Origin: Desulfurobacteriaceae bacterium
Lineage (GTDB): Bacteria > Aquificota > Aquificia > Desulfurobacteriales > Desulfurobacteriaceae
Length of the DNA: 64,000 nt
Reading direction: 5' to 3'
NCBI GenBank assembly: GCA_027068415.1
Contig: JAMOTD010000014.1
Coordinates: 1 to 64,000 of the forward strand
In this document: piece after piece, positions 9,345 to 21,094 of the stretch
How the letters are laid out: each line of letters opens with the position of its first letter
Position numbering within the stretch: the stretch's first letter is position 1
Made by a program: the position numbers and the translations under genes
The notes under the pieces: model-generated
Databases searched by the model: none
Seen by the model: only the letters and a program-made list of their open reading frames with translations
What the model was told of the DNA's origin: nothing

Positions 9345-9893
9345 ATGAACTACGGAAACTTTCCGGGGAGGTTTAAGGTGCTTAAGGACTTTGGAGATTT
9401 AAGGCCAAAGATAGGCGAAAGGGTCTTTATAGCCGAGAATGCAACGGTTATAGGGGATGTTGAGATAGGAGACGACAGCTCAATCTGGTTCGGGACGATT
9501 TTGAGGGGAGACGTTAACTATATAAAGGTAGGAAGGTGCACCTCTATTCAGGACGGAAGCGTCGTTCACGTTACGAGGAAGACTCACCCTACGGTGATAG
9601 GCTCATACGTTACGGTGGGCCATGCAGTAAAGCTCCACGGCTGCACAATCGGGGATAACTGCCTTATAGGAATCGGGGCGATAATCCTTGACGGTGCCGT
9701 TATAGGGGAGAACTCAATAGTTGCTGCCGGAACTCTTGTTCCTCCGGGAAAAGAGTTTCCTCCGGGGAGTTTGATTATGGGCTTTCCCGCTAAAGTAAAG
9801 AGGGAGCTCACCCCCGAGGAGATAGAGGGCTTGAGGGAGCACGCTTTAAGGTACGTGAAGTACAAGGACGAGTACCTATCCCTCGGTTTTTAA
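9345..9893 (+). CDS. Gamma-carbonic anhydrase family (left-handed beta-helix) protein
   Basis: Hexapeptide repeats; IWFGTILRGDVNYIKVG; VGHAVKLHGCTIGDNCLIGIGA. Confidence 0.9.
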   Translation: MNYGNFPGRFKVLKDFGDLRPKIGERVFIAENATVIGDVEIGDDSSIWFGTILRGDVNYIKVGRCTSIQDGSVVHVTRKTHPTVIGSYVTVGHAVKLHGCTIGDNCLIGIGAIILDGAVIGENSIVAAGTLVPPGKEFPPGSLIMGFPAKVKRELTPEEIEGLREHALRYVKYKDEYLSLGF

Positions 9894-9935
9894 GCTCTAT
9901 ATTTAGTTTTCGGAAAACCGTTTTTATAAGCAGTA

Positions 9936-10970
9936 ATGGGAGAGATTTTGAAGGATAAGTTGACGGAGAGAGAAAGGAACATTCTCTTAAAGATTACCGA
10001 GCTTTATATAAAGGAGGGAGAGCCGGTAGGTTCAAGGACTCTCCAGAAGACCTATGGCCTCCCTTTTAGCCCCGCAACCATAAGGAACGTTATGGCAGAC
10101 CTTGAGGATAAAGGCTACCTCTACCAGCCCCACACCTCTGCCGGAAGAATTCCCACAGACGAGGGGCTGAAGGTTTACATAAACAGCCTCTTTCTGGCTC
10201 TCGGTAATAGAGACGAGACTTTGGTGGGGAGGCTCATTGACTACTTAAAGAGCGAAGGGGTGAGCGACAGGGACGAAATCCTTGCAAGGGTTCTTGACTT
10301 CCTCCAGTCTCTAACCGGGTACGTGGGATTCGGGATTAACCTCGTTGAGAACCTTACCGTTGAGTCTATTACTCTCGTTAAAGTGGCTTCCGACAAGGTT
10401 TTGATGGTGATTAACTTTAGGCCCGACTACGTCCTCCACAGGGTTATAAGGGCTTCAATTCCCGAGGGGGAGCTCCAGCGTCTGAGCCGCACCCTTACCC
10501 AGAAGTTTAGAGGAAAGAGCCTGAAGGAGGTTAAGAGGGAGCTCGTTGAAGAGATTGACGGTTTGAGGAGGGAGATTTCGGAGCTCTCCTTCCGCCTGAA
10601 CGCTCAGATTTTAAAGAGTCTAAACGAGGTTAATCACCTTGAAATTCACGGAACTGCAAACCTCGTTAACATAGTTTCCGACGACATAAGGAGAATGAAA
10701 GAAATTCTTGAAATCCTTGAGGAGAAGAACCTCTTCCTTGAGATTCTGAGGAAGTTCCTCGGCGAGAAGAGGGAGGTCTCAGTAATTTTGGGCTCCGAGA
10801 CAAACATTGAGCCCTTCTCCTCATTCAGCTTCGTTTTAGGTAAGTACAGGGTCGGCTTTAAAAACAGCGGAGTTATAGGGGTTATAGGTCCCAAGAGAAT
10901 GGACTATTCTCAGGTTATCCCCGTTGTTGAGAACGTGGCGAGGGCCCTTTCAATAATCCTTGAGAAATAG
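9936..10970 (+). CDS. hrcA: Heat-inducible transcription repressor HrcA
   Basis: LTERERNILLKITELYIKEGEPVGSRTL; SPATIRNVMADLEDKGYLYQPHTSAGRIPTD. Confidence 0.96.
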   Translation: MGEILKDKLTERERNILLKITELYIKEGEPVGSRTLQKTYGLPFSPATIRNVMADLEDKGYLYQPHTSAGRIPTDEGLKVYINSLFLALGNRDETLVGRLIDYLKSEGVSDRDEILARVLDFLQSLTGYVGFGINLVENLTVESITLVKVASDKVLMVINFRPDYVLHRVIRASIPEGELQRLSRTLTQKFRGKSLKEVKRELVEEIDGLRREISELSFRLNAQILKSLNEVNHLEIHGTANLVNIVSDDIRRMKEILEILEEKNLFLEILRKFLGEKREVSVILGSETNIEPFSSFSFVLGKYRVGFKNSGVIGVIGPKRMDYSQVIPVVENVARALSIILEK

Positions 10971-10974
10971 TAAA

Positions 10975-11067
10975 GCCGGAGCCTTACTGCACACGCCCTT
11001 CAGGCTTACCGTTGCTCCCTTCCGGGCCTGGCGGGGTTCACCCTCCGGGCGTTGCAGAGACCCCGGC
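10975..11067 (-). ncRNA. ffs: Bacterial small-type signal recognition particle RNA (4.5S)
   Basis: Minus strand GGTGAACCCCGCCAGGCCCGGAAGGGAGCAACGGTAAG with GGAA tetraloop; ends GCCGGGG/CTCCGGC pair. Confidence 0.93.
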
Positions 11068-11108
11068 GTATATAAATTTACGCTTCCTTTTCCTGTGTGC
11101 AAGCGCGG

Positions 11109-11675
11109 TTATTGAAGGCTTACCTTTTCCCGGCTCTTTAAGGCCTTGAGGAGCTCCTCCTTTAACCTGTCAACGTTGACCCCGTAGAGCGTGCCGGAGT
11201 ATCCTTCAAGGAGCTCTAAGGCATTTTGAAGTAAAAGCTCAAAGCCTCTGGTATTAAAGTTTTCAAGGTGGTAGTAGGCAACGCCAATCTGGATTAGGGC
11301 CTGTAAGAAGTCCCTGTCTTTACCGAACTCGCCCATCCAGACTTCTTCTAAAATCTCGTGAACTTCAAAGTAGAGTCCCTTTTCAAAGAGGAGTTTTGCC
11401 AGCTCAACGGTTTTTCCAATCTCCTCTCCGGCCGGCTCAAAATCTTGCGGGAGGGTTTCAAGAAATTTTCTGTAGGAGAGGGCTTTCTCTTTAACGTACT
11501 CCTTTGTGTAGGGGTCTTCTTCCTTGATGTTTATGTTAAGGTGGGGGATCAGGGAGGAGCCGGAGAGGACGGCCTCTATGACCTCCTCCAGCTCCCTCAA
11601 AGCCCTTTTATTTTTCTCCCTCAGGTAATCGCAGAGGTTGTGGGCAAACCAGTTCCTTATCTCAAACAAATCCAT
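11109..11675 (-). CDS. DUF309-like protein
   Basis: LFEKGLYFEVHEILEEVWMGEFGKDRDFLQALIQIGVAYYHLENFNTRG. Confidence 0.75.
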   Translation of the reverse strand: MDLFEIRNWFAHNLCDYLREKNKRALRELEEVIEAVLSGSSLIPHLNINIKEEDPYTKEYVKEKALSYRKFLETLPQDFEPAGEEIGKTVELAKLLFEKGLYFEVHEILEEVWMGEFGKDRDFLQALIQIGVAYYHLENFNTRGFELLLQNALELLEGYSGTLYGVNVDRLKEELLKALKSREKVSLQ

Positions 11676-12949
11676 CAGTTTTCTTCTCCGACAACCTCGT
11701 CGGGGTGGGCAATCCTTCCCATTACTGCCGAAGCCGCCGCAACTGCCGGTGAAGCGAGGTAAACTTCACTTTCGGGGTGTCCCATTCTTCCTACAAAGTT
11801 CCTGTTTGTTGTTGCAACGGCCCTTTCGCCCTTGGCGAGGATTCCCATGTGTCCGCCCAGGCACGGCCCGCAGGTGGGGGTTGAGACGACGCACTCGGCA
11901 TCAAGGAAGATGTCAATTAAGCCTTCTTTAAGGGCCTGTTTGTAAATCTCCTGCGTTGCGGGGATTACTATGCACCTGACGTTGGGGTTGACTTTCTTCC
12001 CTTTGAGGATTTGTGCCGCAATCCTCAGGTCGCTGATTCTTCCGTTTGTGCACGAGCCTATTACAACCTGGTCAATGGTGACGTGTGTAGCCTCTGTTAC
12101 GGGCCTTGTGTTTGAAGGGAGGTAGGGAAATGCAACCTGAGGCTCAATCTTTGAAACGTCTATCTCGTAAACTTCAGAGTATTCGGCGTCGGGGTCGGAC
12201 TTGTAGAGCTTGTAGGGTCTTTTAGCTCTTCCCTTAACGTATGCGATGGTCTTTTCGTCGGGCTCAATTATTCCGTTCTTCGCTCCTGCTTCAATTGCCA
12301 TGTTGCAGATTGTGAAGCGGTCGTCCATGGGGAGCTCCCTTATTGCCTCTCCCGTGTGCTCCATCGTTTTGTAGAGAGCTCCGTCAACTCCAATCATTCC
12401 TATAACGTAGAGGATTATGTCCTTTCCGCCTACCCACCTCTGGCGCTTTCCGTAGTAGATGAATTTCATCTGCTCGGGAACCTTAAACCAGACCTCTCCG
12501 GTTAGCCACGCGTAGGCCATATCCGTTGAGCCGACGCCCGTTGAGAAGGCTCCGAGGGCCCCGTAAGTGCAGGTGTGGGAGTCGGCGCCGATTACGACGT
12601 CTCCGGGAACGACTACCCCCTGCTCGGGTAGGAGTGCGTGCTCAATTCCCATCCTTCCTTCCGGCCAGAAGTGCTTGATTTTAAACTCTTTAGCAAAGTC
12701 TCTCATCATCTTAACCTGCTGAGCGGCCTTAATGTCCTTGGCCGGAACGAAGTGGTCGGGAACGAGGGCTATCCTCTCCCTGTCCCAGACCTCTTTAACT
12801 CCGAGCTCCTTAACCCTCCTAATTGCAATCGGGGCGGTAACGTCGTTTGCAAGGGCGATGTCAACCTTGCACATTATCAGCTCGCCCGGGTAAACTTCGT
12901 TTTTTCCTGCGTGCTCTGCCAGTATCTTCTGGGTTATTGTCATTCCCAT
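11675..12949 (-). CDS. leuC: 3-isopropylmalate dehydratase large subunit (aconitase family)
   Basis: [46 protein letters not shown]; start chosen at internal MGMT. Confidence 0.9.
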   Translation of the reverse strand: MGMTITQKILAEHAGKNEVYPGELIMCKVDIALANDVTAPIAIRRVKELGVKEVWDRERIALVPDHFVPAKDIKAAQQVKMMRDFAKEFKIKHFWPEGRMGIEHALLPEQGVVVPGDVVIGADSHTCTYGALGAFSTGVGSTDMAYAWLTGEVWFKVPEQMKFIYYGKRQRWVGGKDIILYVIGMIGVDGALYKTMEHTGEAIRELPMDDRFTICNMAIEAGAKNGIIEPDEKTIAYVKGRAKRPYKLYKSDPDAEYSEVYEIDVSKIEPQVAFPYLPSNTRPVTEATHVTIDQVVIGSCTNGRISDLRIAAQILKGKKVNPNVRCIVIPATQEIYKQALKEGLIDIFLDAECVVSTPTCGPCLGGHMGILAKGERAVATTNRNFVGRMGHPESEVYLASPAVAAASAVMGRIAHPDEVVGEEN

Positions 12950-13041
12950 CTTTAAACTCCTTAACCTTCGGGTTTTAGGGCTGAAATTATAGCAACGGGG
13001 AGCTCTTTTCAATTAAAATTGAGGCGGCAAGGAGGGAAAGG

Positions 13042-13674
13042 TTGAGAGCTCTCTTCGGGGGAAGTTTCAATCCGGTTCACTTTGGCCACCTGATTTTGGC
13101 AAGGGACGTCTTAGAGGACTTTAACCTTGATGAGGTCATCTTCGTTCCGGCCAACCTGCAGCCGTTAAAGGGGGAGCTCTCAATTCCCCCGGAGGTTCGC
13201 CTTGAAGTTTTAAGAGTTGCGGTTTCTTTAGAGCCCCGCTTTAGGGTCTGGGATTACGAAATTAAAAAGGGAGGAGTTTCCTACACTTATCAAACTCTTG
13301 AGGAGTTTATTAAGCTCTACAAAGAGGAGCCCCTATTCATAATGGGAGCAGATTCCTTCAACACCCTTCCCCTATGGAAAGAACCCCTGAGAATTCTTCA
13401 GATTGCCCGCCTTATAGTCCTCTCCCGCCCCGGGTTTGAGCCCGAAGTTGAGAGGGTAAAGAAGGAGCTTGGAGTTGACTTTACGGTTGGGTATTTTGAG
13501 AGGGGGAAGGTTGAGGCCGGGATGGAGCTCCCCAAAGTTTCCGTTTACAGGGGAAGGCTCATTGAAATCAGTGCAACCGAAATCAGGGAGAGGTTAAAAT
13601 CGGGCAGACCGATTTCCTACATGCTCCCCGAAAGGGCCGAAGAAATCCTGAGGAGGTGGAAAGATGCCGTTTAG
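13042..13674 (+). CDS. nadD: Nicotinate-nucleotide adenylyltransferase
   Basis: [43 protein letters not shown]. Confidence 0.95.
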   Translation: MRALFGGSFNPVHFGHLILARDVLEDFNLDEVIFVPANLQPLKGELSIPPEVRLEVLRVAVSLEPRFRVWDYEIKKGGVSYTYQTLEEFIKLYKEEPLFIMGADSFNTLPLWKEPLRILQIARLIVLSRPGFEPEVERVKKELGVDFTVGYFERGKVEAGMELPKVSVYRGRLIEISATEIRERLKSGRPISYMLPERAEEILRRWKDAV

Positions 13675-14884
13675 AAAGATGTTTAACAAGATGACCCTCA
13701 GGGATGTTCCTCCCGAGGAGTTAAAGGGCAAGAAGCTCTTTGTAAGGGTTGACTTTAACGTTCCCATTGAGAACGGCGTAATCCTCAACGACAAGAGAAT
13801 CAGGGAGGCCCTGCCCACAATCAATTACCTCATGGACCACGGAGCAAAAGTTATCCTCTGCTCCCACCTTGACAGGCCGAAGGGCTGGGACCCTAAACTG
13901 ACCCTAAAGCCCGTTGCCGAGAGGCTCTCCCGACTCCTTGAGAGGGATGTTAAGTTCATTCCCGACTGCGTCGGGGAAGAGGTTGAGTGGGAGGTTAACA
14001 ACCTTAAAGAGGGTGAAGTTGCTCTCCTTGAGAACGTAAGGTTCTACCCTGAGGAGACAAAGAACGACCCTGAATTCGCAAAGAAACTTGCAAAGCTTGC
14101 CGACATCTACGTTAACGACGCCTTCGGAACTGCCCACAGGAAGCACGCCTCAACCTACGGAATTGCCCAGTTCGTTCCCCTTGCCGTTGCCGGCTTTCTC
14201 CTTGAGAAGGAGATTAAGTACCTCCAGAAGGCCCTTGATAATCCCGAAAGGCCCCTCGTTCTGATAATCGGCGGCTCAAAGGTTTCGGGTAAGCTTGAGG
14301 TTATTGAGAACCTCTTAAAAATTGTTGACAAGATGTTAATAGGCGGGGGAATGGCCTACACCTTCTTAAAGGCAATGGGGCACAGCGTAGGTAAGTCGCT
14401 GGTTGAGGAGGAGCTCCTTGAGACCGCCAAGAGGATAATGGAGGAGGCCGACTCTAACGGCGTCAAGTTCTACGTTCCCGTTGACAGCAACAACGCCGAC
14501 GAGTTCTCCCCAACCGCCCATACGAAGCTGACAACCTACAAGGAAATCCCCGACGACATGATGGGGCTTGATATAGGCCCTGCAACTGTGGAGCTCTTCA
14601 AGGAGGCCGTAGCCGATGCCAAAACTATCCTCTGGAACGGCCCCATGGGGGTTTACGAGTTTGAGAAGTTTAGAGTCGGAACCCTTGAGGTTGCAAAAGC
14701 AATTGCAGAGAAGAGGGACGCTCTAAGGATTGTCGGCGGCGGAGACAGCGTTGCCGCAATTGAGGAGCTCGGCCTTGAGCACAAGTTTGACCACGTCTCA
14801 ACTGGAGGAGGAGCTTTCCTTCAGTTCCTTGCAGGTAAAGAGCTCCCCGGCGTAATGGCCTTAACCGACAAGCCCTCCTCTTAG
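13664..14884 (+). CDS. pgk: Phosphoglycerate kinase
   Basis: [69 protein letters not shown]. Confidence 0.98.
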   Translation: MPFRKMFNKMTLRDVPPEELKGKKLFVRVDFNVPIENGVILNDKRIREALPTINYLMDHGAKVILCSHLDRPKGWDPKLTLKPVAERLSRLLERDVKFIPDCVGEEVEWEVNNLKEGEVALLENVRFYPEETKNDPEFAKKLAKLADIYVNDAFGTAHRKHASTYGIAQFVPLAVAGFLLEKEIKYLQKALDNPERPLVLIIGGSKVSGKLEVIENLLKIVDKMLIGGGMAYTFLKAMGHSVGKSLVEEELLETAKRIMEEADSNGVKFYVPVDSNNADEFSPTAHTKLTTYKEIPDDMMGLDIGPATVELFKEAVADAKTILWNGPMGVYEFEKFRVGTLEVAKAIAEKRDALRIVGGGDSVAAIEELGLEHKFDHVSTGGGAFLQFLAGKELPGVMALTDKPSS

Positions 14885-14896
14885 GGGGGGCTTCCC

Positions 14897-16099
14897 CTAA
14901 TAGACTATTACGTTGACGCCCCTTGAGGTTAGGTAGGAAAGCTCTGCGGGCTTATCAACCGAGTCTATCAGGAACCAGTCTGCCTTCTTGGTTGAGACCA
15001 GAAGACCCCTTATCGTGAACTTTGAGCGCTCCCCTTTAGAAAGGGGCGGTTCGTAGAGGACGAGGTCAACCAGCTTGTTGGCAAGGGGGACGAGGGCGAG
15101 AATGTTCTCAATGTCGTAGAGGAAGTTTCCCGTTAGGACGACGACCTTATTCCCTTGGAGCTCCAGCTTAACCTTGTCTTCCGGGTCTACAAAGTCGTAA
15201 ACCACGTAGAGCTTCAGCTTGGGGAAGAAGAGCCCTTTATCCTTTATAACTCCGCTGCTACCTGTTAAAATCTCTATAACCGAGTTAATCTTCGTTAAAC
15301 CGCCCCCCCCTACAATCCTCAGCTTTCCCTTTCCCTCCTTCGTGTCCAACTTCCTGTAGGGGGGCTGAATTACCGCTATTCCGTAGGAGTTGAGGAGTTT
15401 TACCAGCGACGGAGGTGTATCGGGTTTCCTGTTTATTACGGTTCTCTGGCCGGTAAACTTGTTGTACCCCATGTAGTCGTACTTGTAGACCAGAACGTCT
15501 TTCTCTCCCAGAATTAACTTTCCGTTCTTCTGAATAGAGGCGAAGTTCTCCGAGAGGACTTCGTCTATGAGGTTTTCAAACTCCTTGCTTCCTATAACGG
15601 TAAAGCCCGCAGACTCAAGGGCTTTCCTCATTCTTTTCCTGATTTGACCGGATAGGTCAACTATGAACCTCTTTCCTCCCGCTTCAACTATCGGGTTTCT
15701 CTTTAAGTTCAGCTTTCCCGCGTCAGTGAAAAGGAAGCCCTCGTCCTTTACCTTTACACCTACGGTTTTTAGGAACTTAAAGTCCCTCTCGGAGAACCTT
15801 CCCTTTTTTACTCTTTCCCTTTTATCACTTTCGCCTACCGGCAGTCTTATTACCTGACCTGCGTAGATTAGGTTGGGGTCTCTAATTTTGTTAATCTTTG
15901 CAACTTGGTAGAGGAGATTTTTAGGAATTTTAAACCTGTTCATAATTTTTAGGAGGGTGTCGCCCCTTTTAACTTTGTAGACAACGAACCTCGGTTTTTC
16001 ACTCCTGTAGCTCCTCTCCTTGACTATGTCTATCTGGTAAACGGCGGCCGGCGAGGGGCTTGAGAGGAGGAGCAGGGCTATGAGAGCTCTTTTAACCAT
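14897..16099 (-). CDS. LysM-domain exported protein
   Basis: Signal peptide; '[48 protein letters not shown]' is LysM; remainder unrecognised. Confidence 0.75.
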   Translation of the reverse strand: MVKRALIALLLLSSPSPAAVYQIDIVKERSYRSEKPRFVVYKVKRGDTLLKIMNRFKIPKNLLYQVAKINKIRDPNLIYAGQVIRLPVGESDKRERVKKGRFSERDFKFLKTVGVKVKDEGFLFTDAGKLNLKRNPIVEAGGKRFIVDLSGQIRKRMRKALESAGFTVIGSKEFENLIDEVLSENFASIQKNGKLILGEKDVLVYKYDYMGYNKFTGQRTVINRKPDTPPSLVKLLNSYGIAVIQPPYRKLDTKEGKGKLRIVGGGGLTKINSVIEILTGSSGVIKDKGLFFPKLKLYVVYDFVDPEDKVKLELQGNKVVVLTGNFLYDIENILALVPLANKLVDLVLYEPPLSKGERSKFTIRGLLVSTKKADWFLIDSVDKPAELSYLTSRGVNVIVY

Positions 16100-17388
16100 C
16101 TTTCCATGTCCCTTAAAGCTCTTTCGGCGAGGTACTTTCTCCTGTTAAGTTTACCCTTAATTCTCCTATCCGGAGGAGGTAGAAGGCCGAAGTTTGCGTT
16201 CATCGGCTGGAAGTGTTTAGGGTCGGCCGTTGTAATGTACTTAAGAAGGGCACCCACCATCGTGGTCTCCGGCGGGTAGACCGGCTCCCTTCCTTCGGCC
16301 AGCCTTGAGGCGTTCAGCCCTGCAATTATACCCGTTGCCGCAGACTCTGGATAACCCTCAACCCCCGTTATCTGTCCCGCAAAGAGGACCCTGGGGTTTT
16401 TCTTGAGCTGTAGGGTTCTTAATAGGAGCTTAGGTGAGTTTATGAAGGTATTCCTGTGGATGCTTCCGTACCTTGCAAACTCTGCCTTCTCAAGGCCGGG
16501 AATCAGCCTGAAGACCCTCTTTTGCTCGGGGTACTTGAGCTTCGTCTGAAAACCTACAAGGTTAAGGAGGGTTCCCTCCCTGTTTTCCTTCCTCAGCTGA
16601 ACCACGGCGTAGGGCTGTTTCCCGGTTCTCGGGTCAATTAGTCCCACCGGCCTTAAAGGGCCGAAGAGGAGGGTCTCTTTACCCCTCTCCGCCATCTCCT
16701 CAATCGGCATGCAGCCCTCAAAGTAACAGGCCTTTTCAAAGTCCTTTAAGGGAACCTTCTCCGCCTCCATTAAGGCCTTGTAGAACCTTTCGTACTCCTC
16801 CTTTGTCATGGGGCAGTTGAGGTAGTCGTCACCGCCCTTACCCCACCTTGAGCCCCAGAAACACTTTGAGTAGTCTATGGTGTCGGCGTAAACTATCGGC
16901 GAGATTGCGTCGTAAAAAGAGAGTTCCTCCTCTCCCAAGTACTCCCTCAGGTACTCAGAAAAGGCATCCGAGGTCAGGGGGCCCGTTGCAACTACGGTTA
17001 TTCCCTCTTCGGGAATCTCTTTAACCTCTTCCCTGATAACCTCAATGTTCGGGTGCTTTTCAATCTTTTCGGTGATGTAGTCGGCAAACTTTTCCCTATC
17101 TACGGCCAGGGCTCCCCCGGCGGGAACGCTCGTCCTCTTTGCCGCCTCAATAACGAGGGAGTCAAGGAGCTTCATCTCCTTCTTTAAAAGCCCCCGCGGG
17201 GTCGTTATCTCAATTCCGCCGAGCGTATTTGAGCAGACGAGCTCTGCAAGCTTATCGCTCTTGTGGGCGGGGGTGCTCTTCTTGGGCCTCATCTCAAAGA
17301 GCCTTACCTTTTTACCCTCTTTGGCAGCCCTGTAGGCCGCCTCCACTCCCGCAAGGCCTCCTCCTATTACGTTTATAACCTCTGCCAT
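16078..17388 (-). CDS. trmFO: Methylenetetrahydrofolate-tRNA-(uracil-5-)-methyltransferase TrmFO
   Basis: [68 protein letters not shown]. Confidence 0.97.
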   Translation of the reverse strand: MAEVINVIGGGLAGVEAAYRAAKEGKKVRLFEMRPKKSTPAHKSDKLAELVCSNTLGGIEITTPRGLLKKEMKLLDSLVIEAAKRTSVPAGGALAVDREKFADYITEKIEKHPNIEVIREEVKEIPEEGITVVATGPLTSDAFSEYLREYLGEEELSFYDAISPIVYADTIDYSKCFWGSRWGKGGDDYLNCPMTKEEYERFYKALMEAEKVPLKDFEKACYFEGCMPIEEMAERGKETLLFGPLRPVGLIDPRTGKQPYAVVQLRKENREGTLLNLVGFQTKLKYPEQKRVFRLIPGLEKAEFARYGSIHRNTFINSPKLLLRTLQLKKNPRVLFAGQITGVEGYPESAATGIIAGLNASRLAEGREPVYPPETTMVGALLKYITTADPKHFQPMNANFGLLPPPDRRIKGKLNRRKYLAERALRDMERWLKELS

Positions 17389-17441
17389 CTTCCTCTCCGT
17401 TAAATAAATTCTCTCTCAAAGATAGTCTGAAGGAGGGAAAG

Positions 17442-17936
17442 TTGCCCGCAATTTTGAGGGATTTGGAGGAGCTGAAGAGGGTTGTGGGGGAGCTCCGCTC
17501 TAATGGAAAGAGAATCGTCTTTACAAACGGTTGCTTTGACATTCTCCACGCAGGCCACGCCGACTACCTTGAAAGGGCCAAGGGCTTTGGAGACTTCCTG
17601 ATAGTCGGAATGAACAGCGACGGCTCTATCAGGAAGATTAAGGGGGAAAAGAGGCCGATAGTTCCCGAAGAGATGAGGGCAAAGCTCCTGTCCTCCTTAA
17701 AGCCCGTTGACCTGGTCTTTATCTTTGAGGAGGAGACCCCTCTAAAGGTGATAGAAACCGTTAGGCCGGACGTTTTGGTTAAGGGGGCAGACTGGCCCCT
17801 TGAGAAGATTGTGGGAAGGGAGTTTGCCGGCAGGGTTGAGAGGATTCCTTTCAGGTACGGAATCTCAACTACGAGGATTATTGAAAGGGTCGTAGAGCTC
17901 TACTGCTCTAAAACCTCCGGCGGAACTACTGCGTAG
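17442..17936 (+). CDS. rfaE2: D-glycero-beta-D-manno-heptose 1-phosphate adenylyltransferase
   Basis: VFTNGCFDILHAGHADYLERAKGFGDFLIVGMNSDGS; RYGISTTRIIERV. Confidence 0.9.
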   Translation: MPAILRDLEELKRVVGELRSNGKRIVFTNGCFDILHAGHADYLERAKGFGDFLIVGMNSDGSIRKIKGEKRPIVPEEMRAKLLSSLKPVDLVFIFEEETPLKVIETVRPDVLVKGADWPLEKIVGREFAGRVERIPFRYGISTTRIIERVVELYCSKTSGGTTA

Positions 17937-19096
17937 GTCTTTGAGACCTTCCTTGAAAGGGCCTTTACCGCATCGGTGGGAGCAACGGAGGAGAGTTCCT
18001 CAACCCTGTCTCCCACCTTTACCTTTATCACGTCTTTCTCGTCTGGGGAGTAGTAGGAATAGGCGACTTTAGAGGGCTCAACCACCTCAAAGTAGTACTC
18101 GGGGTTAAGCCCCATCTTCTCAACCCTCTCCCTTAGCTCAAGAAGGAGTGAGGGGCTTACCTCAACCGTCCTAAAGAGCTCCCTCCTGACGAACCTTCCG
18201 CACAGCTCCCTCAGAACGGGCTCCTTCCACTCCTTAAGCTCGTAGATTGCGCAAATCAGGTGGCCGTCTGTCAGGTTGAAGAAAGCCTCCCTGTCTCCGT
18301 CTTTCAGTGCCCTCTTCAGGTTTCCGTTTATCGGCAGGTTTTCGCCGCTCAGCAGGAGTTCCTTTATCCTCTTAACGATTTTCTGAAGGAGAACCTGGGC
18401 CGAGAGGTTCCCCCTGTGGAAGTAGACCGCCCAGTACATTTGGTACCTTGACATTATGTAGGCCTCAAGAGCGTTGAAACCCTTAAAGCTCCAAACGAGC
18501 TCCCCGTCTTCAAGGAGAGCCGAAATTAAAATCCTGTTGTAGTCAATTCTTCCGAATGCGACTCCGGTGTAGAAACTGTCCCTCCTTAAGTAGTCAAGCC
18601 TGTCGCAGTCAAGCTGGCTTGAAACGAGCTGATAGGTAAAGGGAAGGGGATGCTCTTTTTTAAGGATTTTCTCAACCTCTTTTAGGAGCTCCCTCTCTAT
18701 CCCTGCCTCCTCCTCAAGGAGCCCGAGAGCGTAAACCGTCAGCTCCTCGTGCCCCTGAGGGAGGATAAACCTCTCAAGGGCGTGGGAAAAGGGGGAGTGG
18801 CCTATGTCGTGAATCAGCGCTGCAAGTTTTACGGCCTCCTTTACGAAGGGCTCAACTTTAAAACCGTTAAACTCAAGGTAAGAGAGGGCTTTTTCGGTCA
18901 GCCACGAAACTCCGAGGGAGTGCTGAAACCTCGTATGCTCGGCTCCCGGGTAGACGAGGTAGCAGGGGCCGAGCTGTCTTACGTACCTTAACCTCTGAAG
19001 GAGCCTGCTTGAGATTGCCCGGTAGAGGGGAGAGTCCTTCTCAACTGCGACGAACTCCTCGTAAACCGGGTCCATAAAGAGTTTATGTCTCTTCAC
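17900..19096 (-). CDS. HD-domain phosphohydrolase
   Basis: HTRFQHSLGVSWL; LAALIHDIGHSPFSHALERF; SSQLDCDRLDYLRRDSFYTGV. Confidence 0.9.
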   Translation of the reverse strand: MKRHKLFMDPVYEEFVAVEKDSPLYRAISSRLLQRLRYVRQLGPCYLVYPGAEHTRFQHSLGVSWLTEKALSYLEFNGFKVEPFVKEAVKLAALIHDIGHSPFSHALERFILPQGHEELTVYALGLLEEEAGIERELLKEVEKILKKEHPLPFTYQLVSSQLDCDRLDYLRRDSFYTGVAFGRIDYNRILISALLEDGELVWSFKGFNALEAYIMSRYQMYWAVYFHRGNLSAQVLLQKIVKRIKELLLSGENLPINGNLKRALKDGDREAFFNLTDGHLICAIYELKEWKEPVLRELCGRFVRRELFRTVEVSPSLLLELRERVEKMGLNPEYYFEVVEPSKVAYSYYSPDEKDVIKVKVGDRVEELSSVAPTDAVKALSRKVSKTYAVVPPEVLEQ

Positions 19097-19508
19097 CCTT
19101 ACACTCTCTACAGATTCCGTAGCACATCAGTGTACAGCTTACGGGCTCGCCCAACTCCTCTATTTTACTCCTGTCAACTTCGGGAATCAGGTCAAGGTCA
19201 ACGATTTTACCGCACTTTATACAGACGAAGTGGCTGTGGGGCTCAACCCTTGCGTCGTACCTGACCTTATCTTTCAGGGTGGGAACCCTCTGAACGAGTC
19301 CGGCCTTCTCAAGGCTTGCAAGGGTTCTGTAAACGGTTGTAAGGGAAATACCTTCAATTTTATCCTTTAGCCTCTCGTAGAGCTCCTCTGCACTCGGGTG
19401 GTCCTGCCTTGAGGCAATTTCCTTGTAAACTGCAAGCCTCTGGGGAGTGATTTTGAGCCCCGAGGCCTTTACCCTTCTCTTAAACTCCTCAACTCTATCC
19501 TTAAGCAT
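19083..19508 (-). CDS. Fur/PerR-family metalloregulator
   Basis: ITPQRLAVYKEI; SLTTVYRTLASLEKAGLV; PHSHFVCIKCGKIVDLD. Confidence 0.93.
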   Translation of the reverse strand: MLKDRVEEFKRRVKASGLKITPQRLAVYKEIASRQDHPSAEELYERLKDKIEGISLTTVYRTLASLEKAGLVQRVPTLKDKVRYDARVEPHSHFVCIKCGKIVDLDLIPEVDRSKIEELGEPVSCTLMCYGICRECKGEET

Positions 19509-19560
19509 TTCTCTTCTCCTTCGGAAAACAATTTGCACCTTTAAATATAAAGCTCTTCTC

Positions 19561-20493
19561 TTACCCAAACCTGTCGCCAGCTCTAACTCTGTAGCCCCTT
19601 ATAAACTCGTCTCCTGAGATTTCCTTCCTACCCTCAGGCTTAATCCTTAGGATTTCTAAAGCCCCTTTCCCCGTTGCAACGATGAGTCTTTTTCCCGCTT
19701 CTATTACCTCCCCCGGCTCTCCCTTCCCCTCTGCCGGTTTTACCTTTGTAAGCTTCACCATCTTTCCCTTGTAGTAGGTGAAGGCTCCCGGCCACGGCGT
19801 AAAGGCCCTTACCATGTTGAAGATTTCTTCAGCGCTCCTTTCCCAGTTAATTCTTCCCATCTCCTTGGTTATTTTCGGGCAGTAGGTTGCCTTATCGTGG
19901 TTCTGGGGCTTTGGCTCAATCTCTCCTTTGGTGAACTTGGGAATCGTCTCGGTTAAGAGCTCCGCCCCTACCTGAGCCAGCCTGTCGTGGAGGGTTTGGG
20001 CGTTGTCCTCCTTTTTAATCTCAACTTCCCTCTGCGAGATGACGTCTCCGGCGTCAAGCTCAGGGATTACCTTCATTATCGTTATTCCCGTCTTCCTCTC
20101 GCCGTTTAGCAGGGCCGCCTGAATCGGTGAGGCTCCCCTATACTTGGGCAGGAGTGAGGCGTGGACGTTTATTACACCGTACTTGGGCAGTTTTAAGAGC
20201 CAGTCGGGTAGGATTTTCCCGTAGGCGGCAACGACAATCAGATCGGGGGAGATTTCCTCAAGGATTTTCTTCAGCTCCTCGTTATCCTTAATTCTTTCAG
20301 GCTGGTAGACCTTCAGGCCGAGCCTTTCGGCCTCAACCTTTACCGGCGGGGGCTTTAACCTTTTCCCCCTTCCGGCGGGTTTATCGGGCTGGGTTATTAC
20401 CAAGGGAATTTCATATCCGGCCTCTTTTAACGCTTTGAGTGAGGGAACTGCAAAGTCGGGCGTTCCCATGAAAACAACCTTTAACCTATTCAC
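19561..20493 (-). CDS. fmt: Methionyl-tRNA formyltransferase
   Basis: VVFMGTPDFAVPSLKAL; INVHASLLPKYRGASPIQAALLNGE. Confidence 0.97.
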   Translation of the reverse strand: MNRLKVVFMGTPDFAVPSLKALKEAGYEIPLVITQPDKPAGRGKRLKPPPVKVEAERLGLKVYQPERIKDNEELKKILEEISPDLIVVAAYGKILPDWLLKLPKYGVINVHASLLPKYRGASPIQAALLNGERKTGITIMKVIPELDAGDVISQREVEIKKEDNAQTLHDRLAQVGAELLTETIPKFTKGEIEPKPQNHDKATYCPKITKEMGRINWERSAEEIFNMVRAFTPWPGAFTYYKGKMVKLTKVKPAEGKGEPGEVIEAGKRLIVATGKGALEILRIKPEGRKEISGDEFIRGYRVRAGDRFG

Positions 20494-21094
20494 CGAGAAC
20501 CTCCATAACTCTCCGGGTCGGTATTGCACCTTCCCTTAAGACTTCAACCTTCCCCTTTAAGAGGGAGACGAGGGTTGAGGGCTTGCCGATTACCTCTCCC
20601 TCTACACAGAGGGGTATCAAACTCCCGAAGTACTCCTCACACTCCTTACAGCAGGTAGCGGGCTTTAAGCCCGACGGGTTTGCGCTGGGGGCGAAGAGGG
20701 GAGTTGAGAGCTCTATAACCTTTAAAAGAAAGGGGTCGTCCGGAATTCTGATTGCAAGGTTATCCCTTTTAAAGATTTCCCTAAAGGGGGAGCTCCCTTT
20801 TAGCGGCAGGATAACCGTAAGGGGTGCCGGAAAGATTTCCCTTAGCCTCTCTCCGAACTTCTCGGGAATTAGAACTCCCAGCTCTTGGGCCTCCTCAAGG
20901 CTCCCAAAGAGGACTATCAGGGGCTTACTCCTCTCCCTTCCCTTTACCCTGTAAACCTTTTCAACGGCCTCGGGGCTCAGGGCGCTTCCCAAAATCCCGT
21001 AGAGGGTGTCTGTCGGGGAGCAGACCAGCTCTCCTTTCTTTATGAACTTTGCAACTACGGGAGCACTCCCGGGGCTCTTCTTAACTACCTTCAT
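20486..21094 (-). CDS. Sua5/YciO/YrdC-type L-threonylcarbamoyladenylate synthase
   Basis: KGELVCSPTDTLYGILG; KGRERSKPLIVL; APSANPSGLKPA. Confidence 0.9.
   Translation of the reverse strand: MKVVKKSPGSAPVVAKFIKKGELVCSPTDTLYGILGSALSPEAVEKVYRVKGRERSKPLIVLFGSLEEAQELGVLIPEKFGERLREIFPAPLTVILPLKGSSPFREIFKRDNLAIRIPDDPFLLKVIELSTPLFAPSANPSGLKPATCCKECEEYFGSLIPLCVEGEVIGKPSTLVSLLKGKVEVLREGAIPTRRVMEVLGE

Noticed and set aside
9893-9936. CIRCE element upstream of hrcA
   Set aside because: No TTAGCACTC-N9-GAGTGCTAA seen; only a short CGGAAAACCG hairpin.
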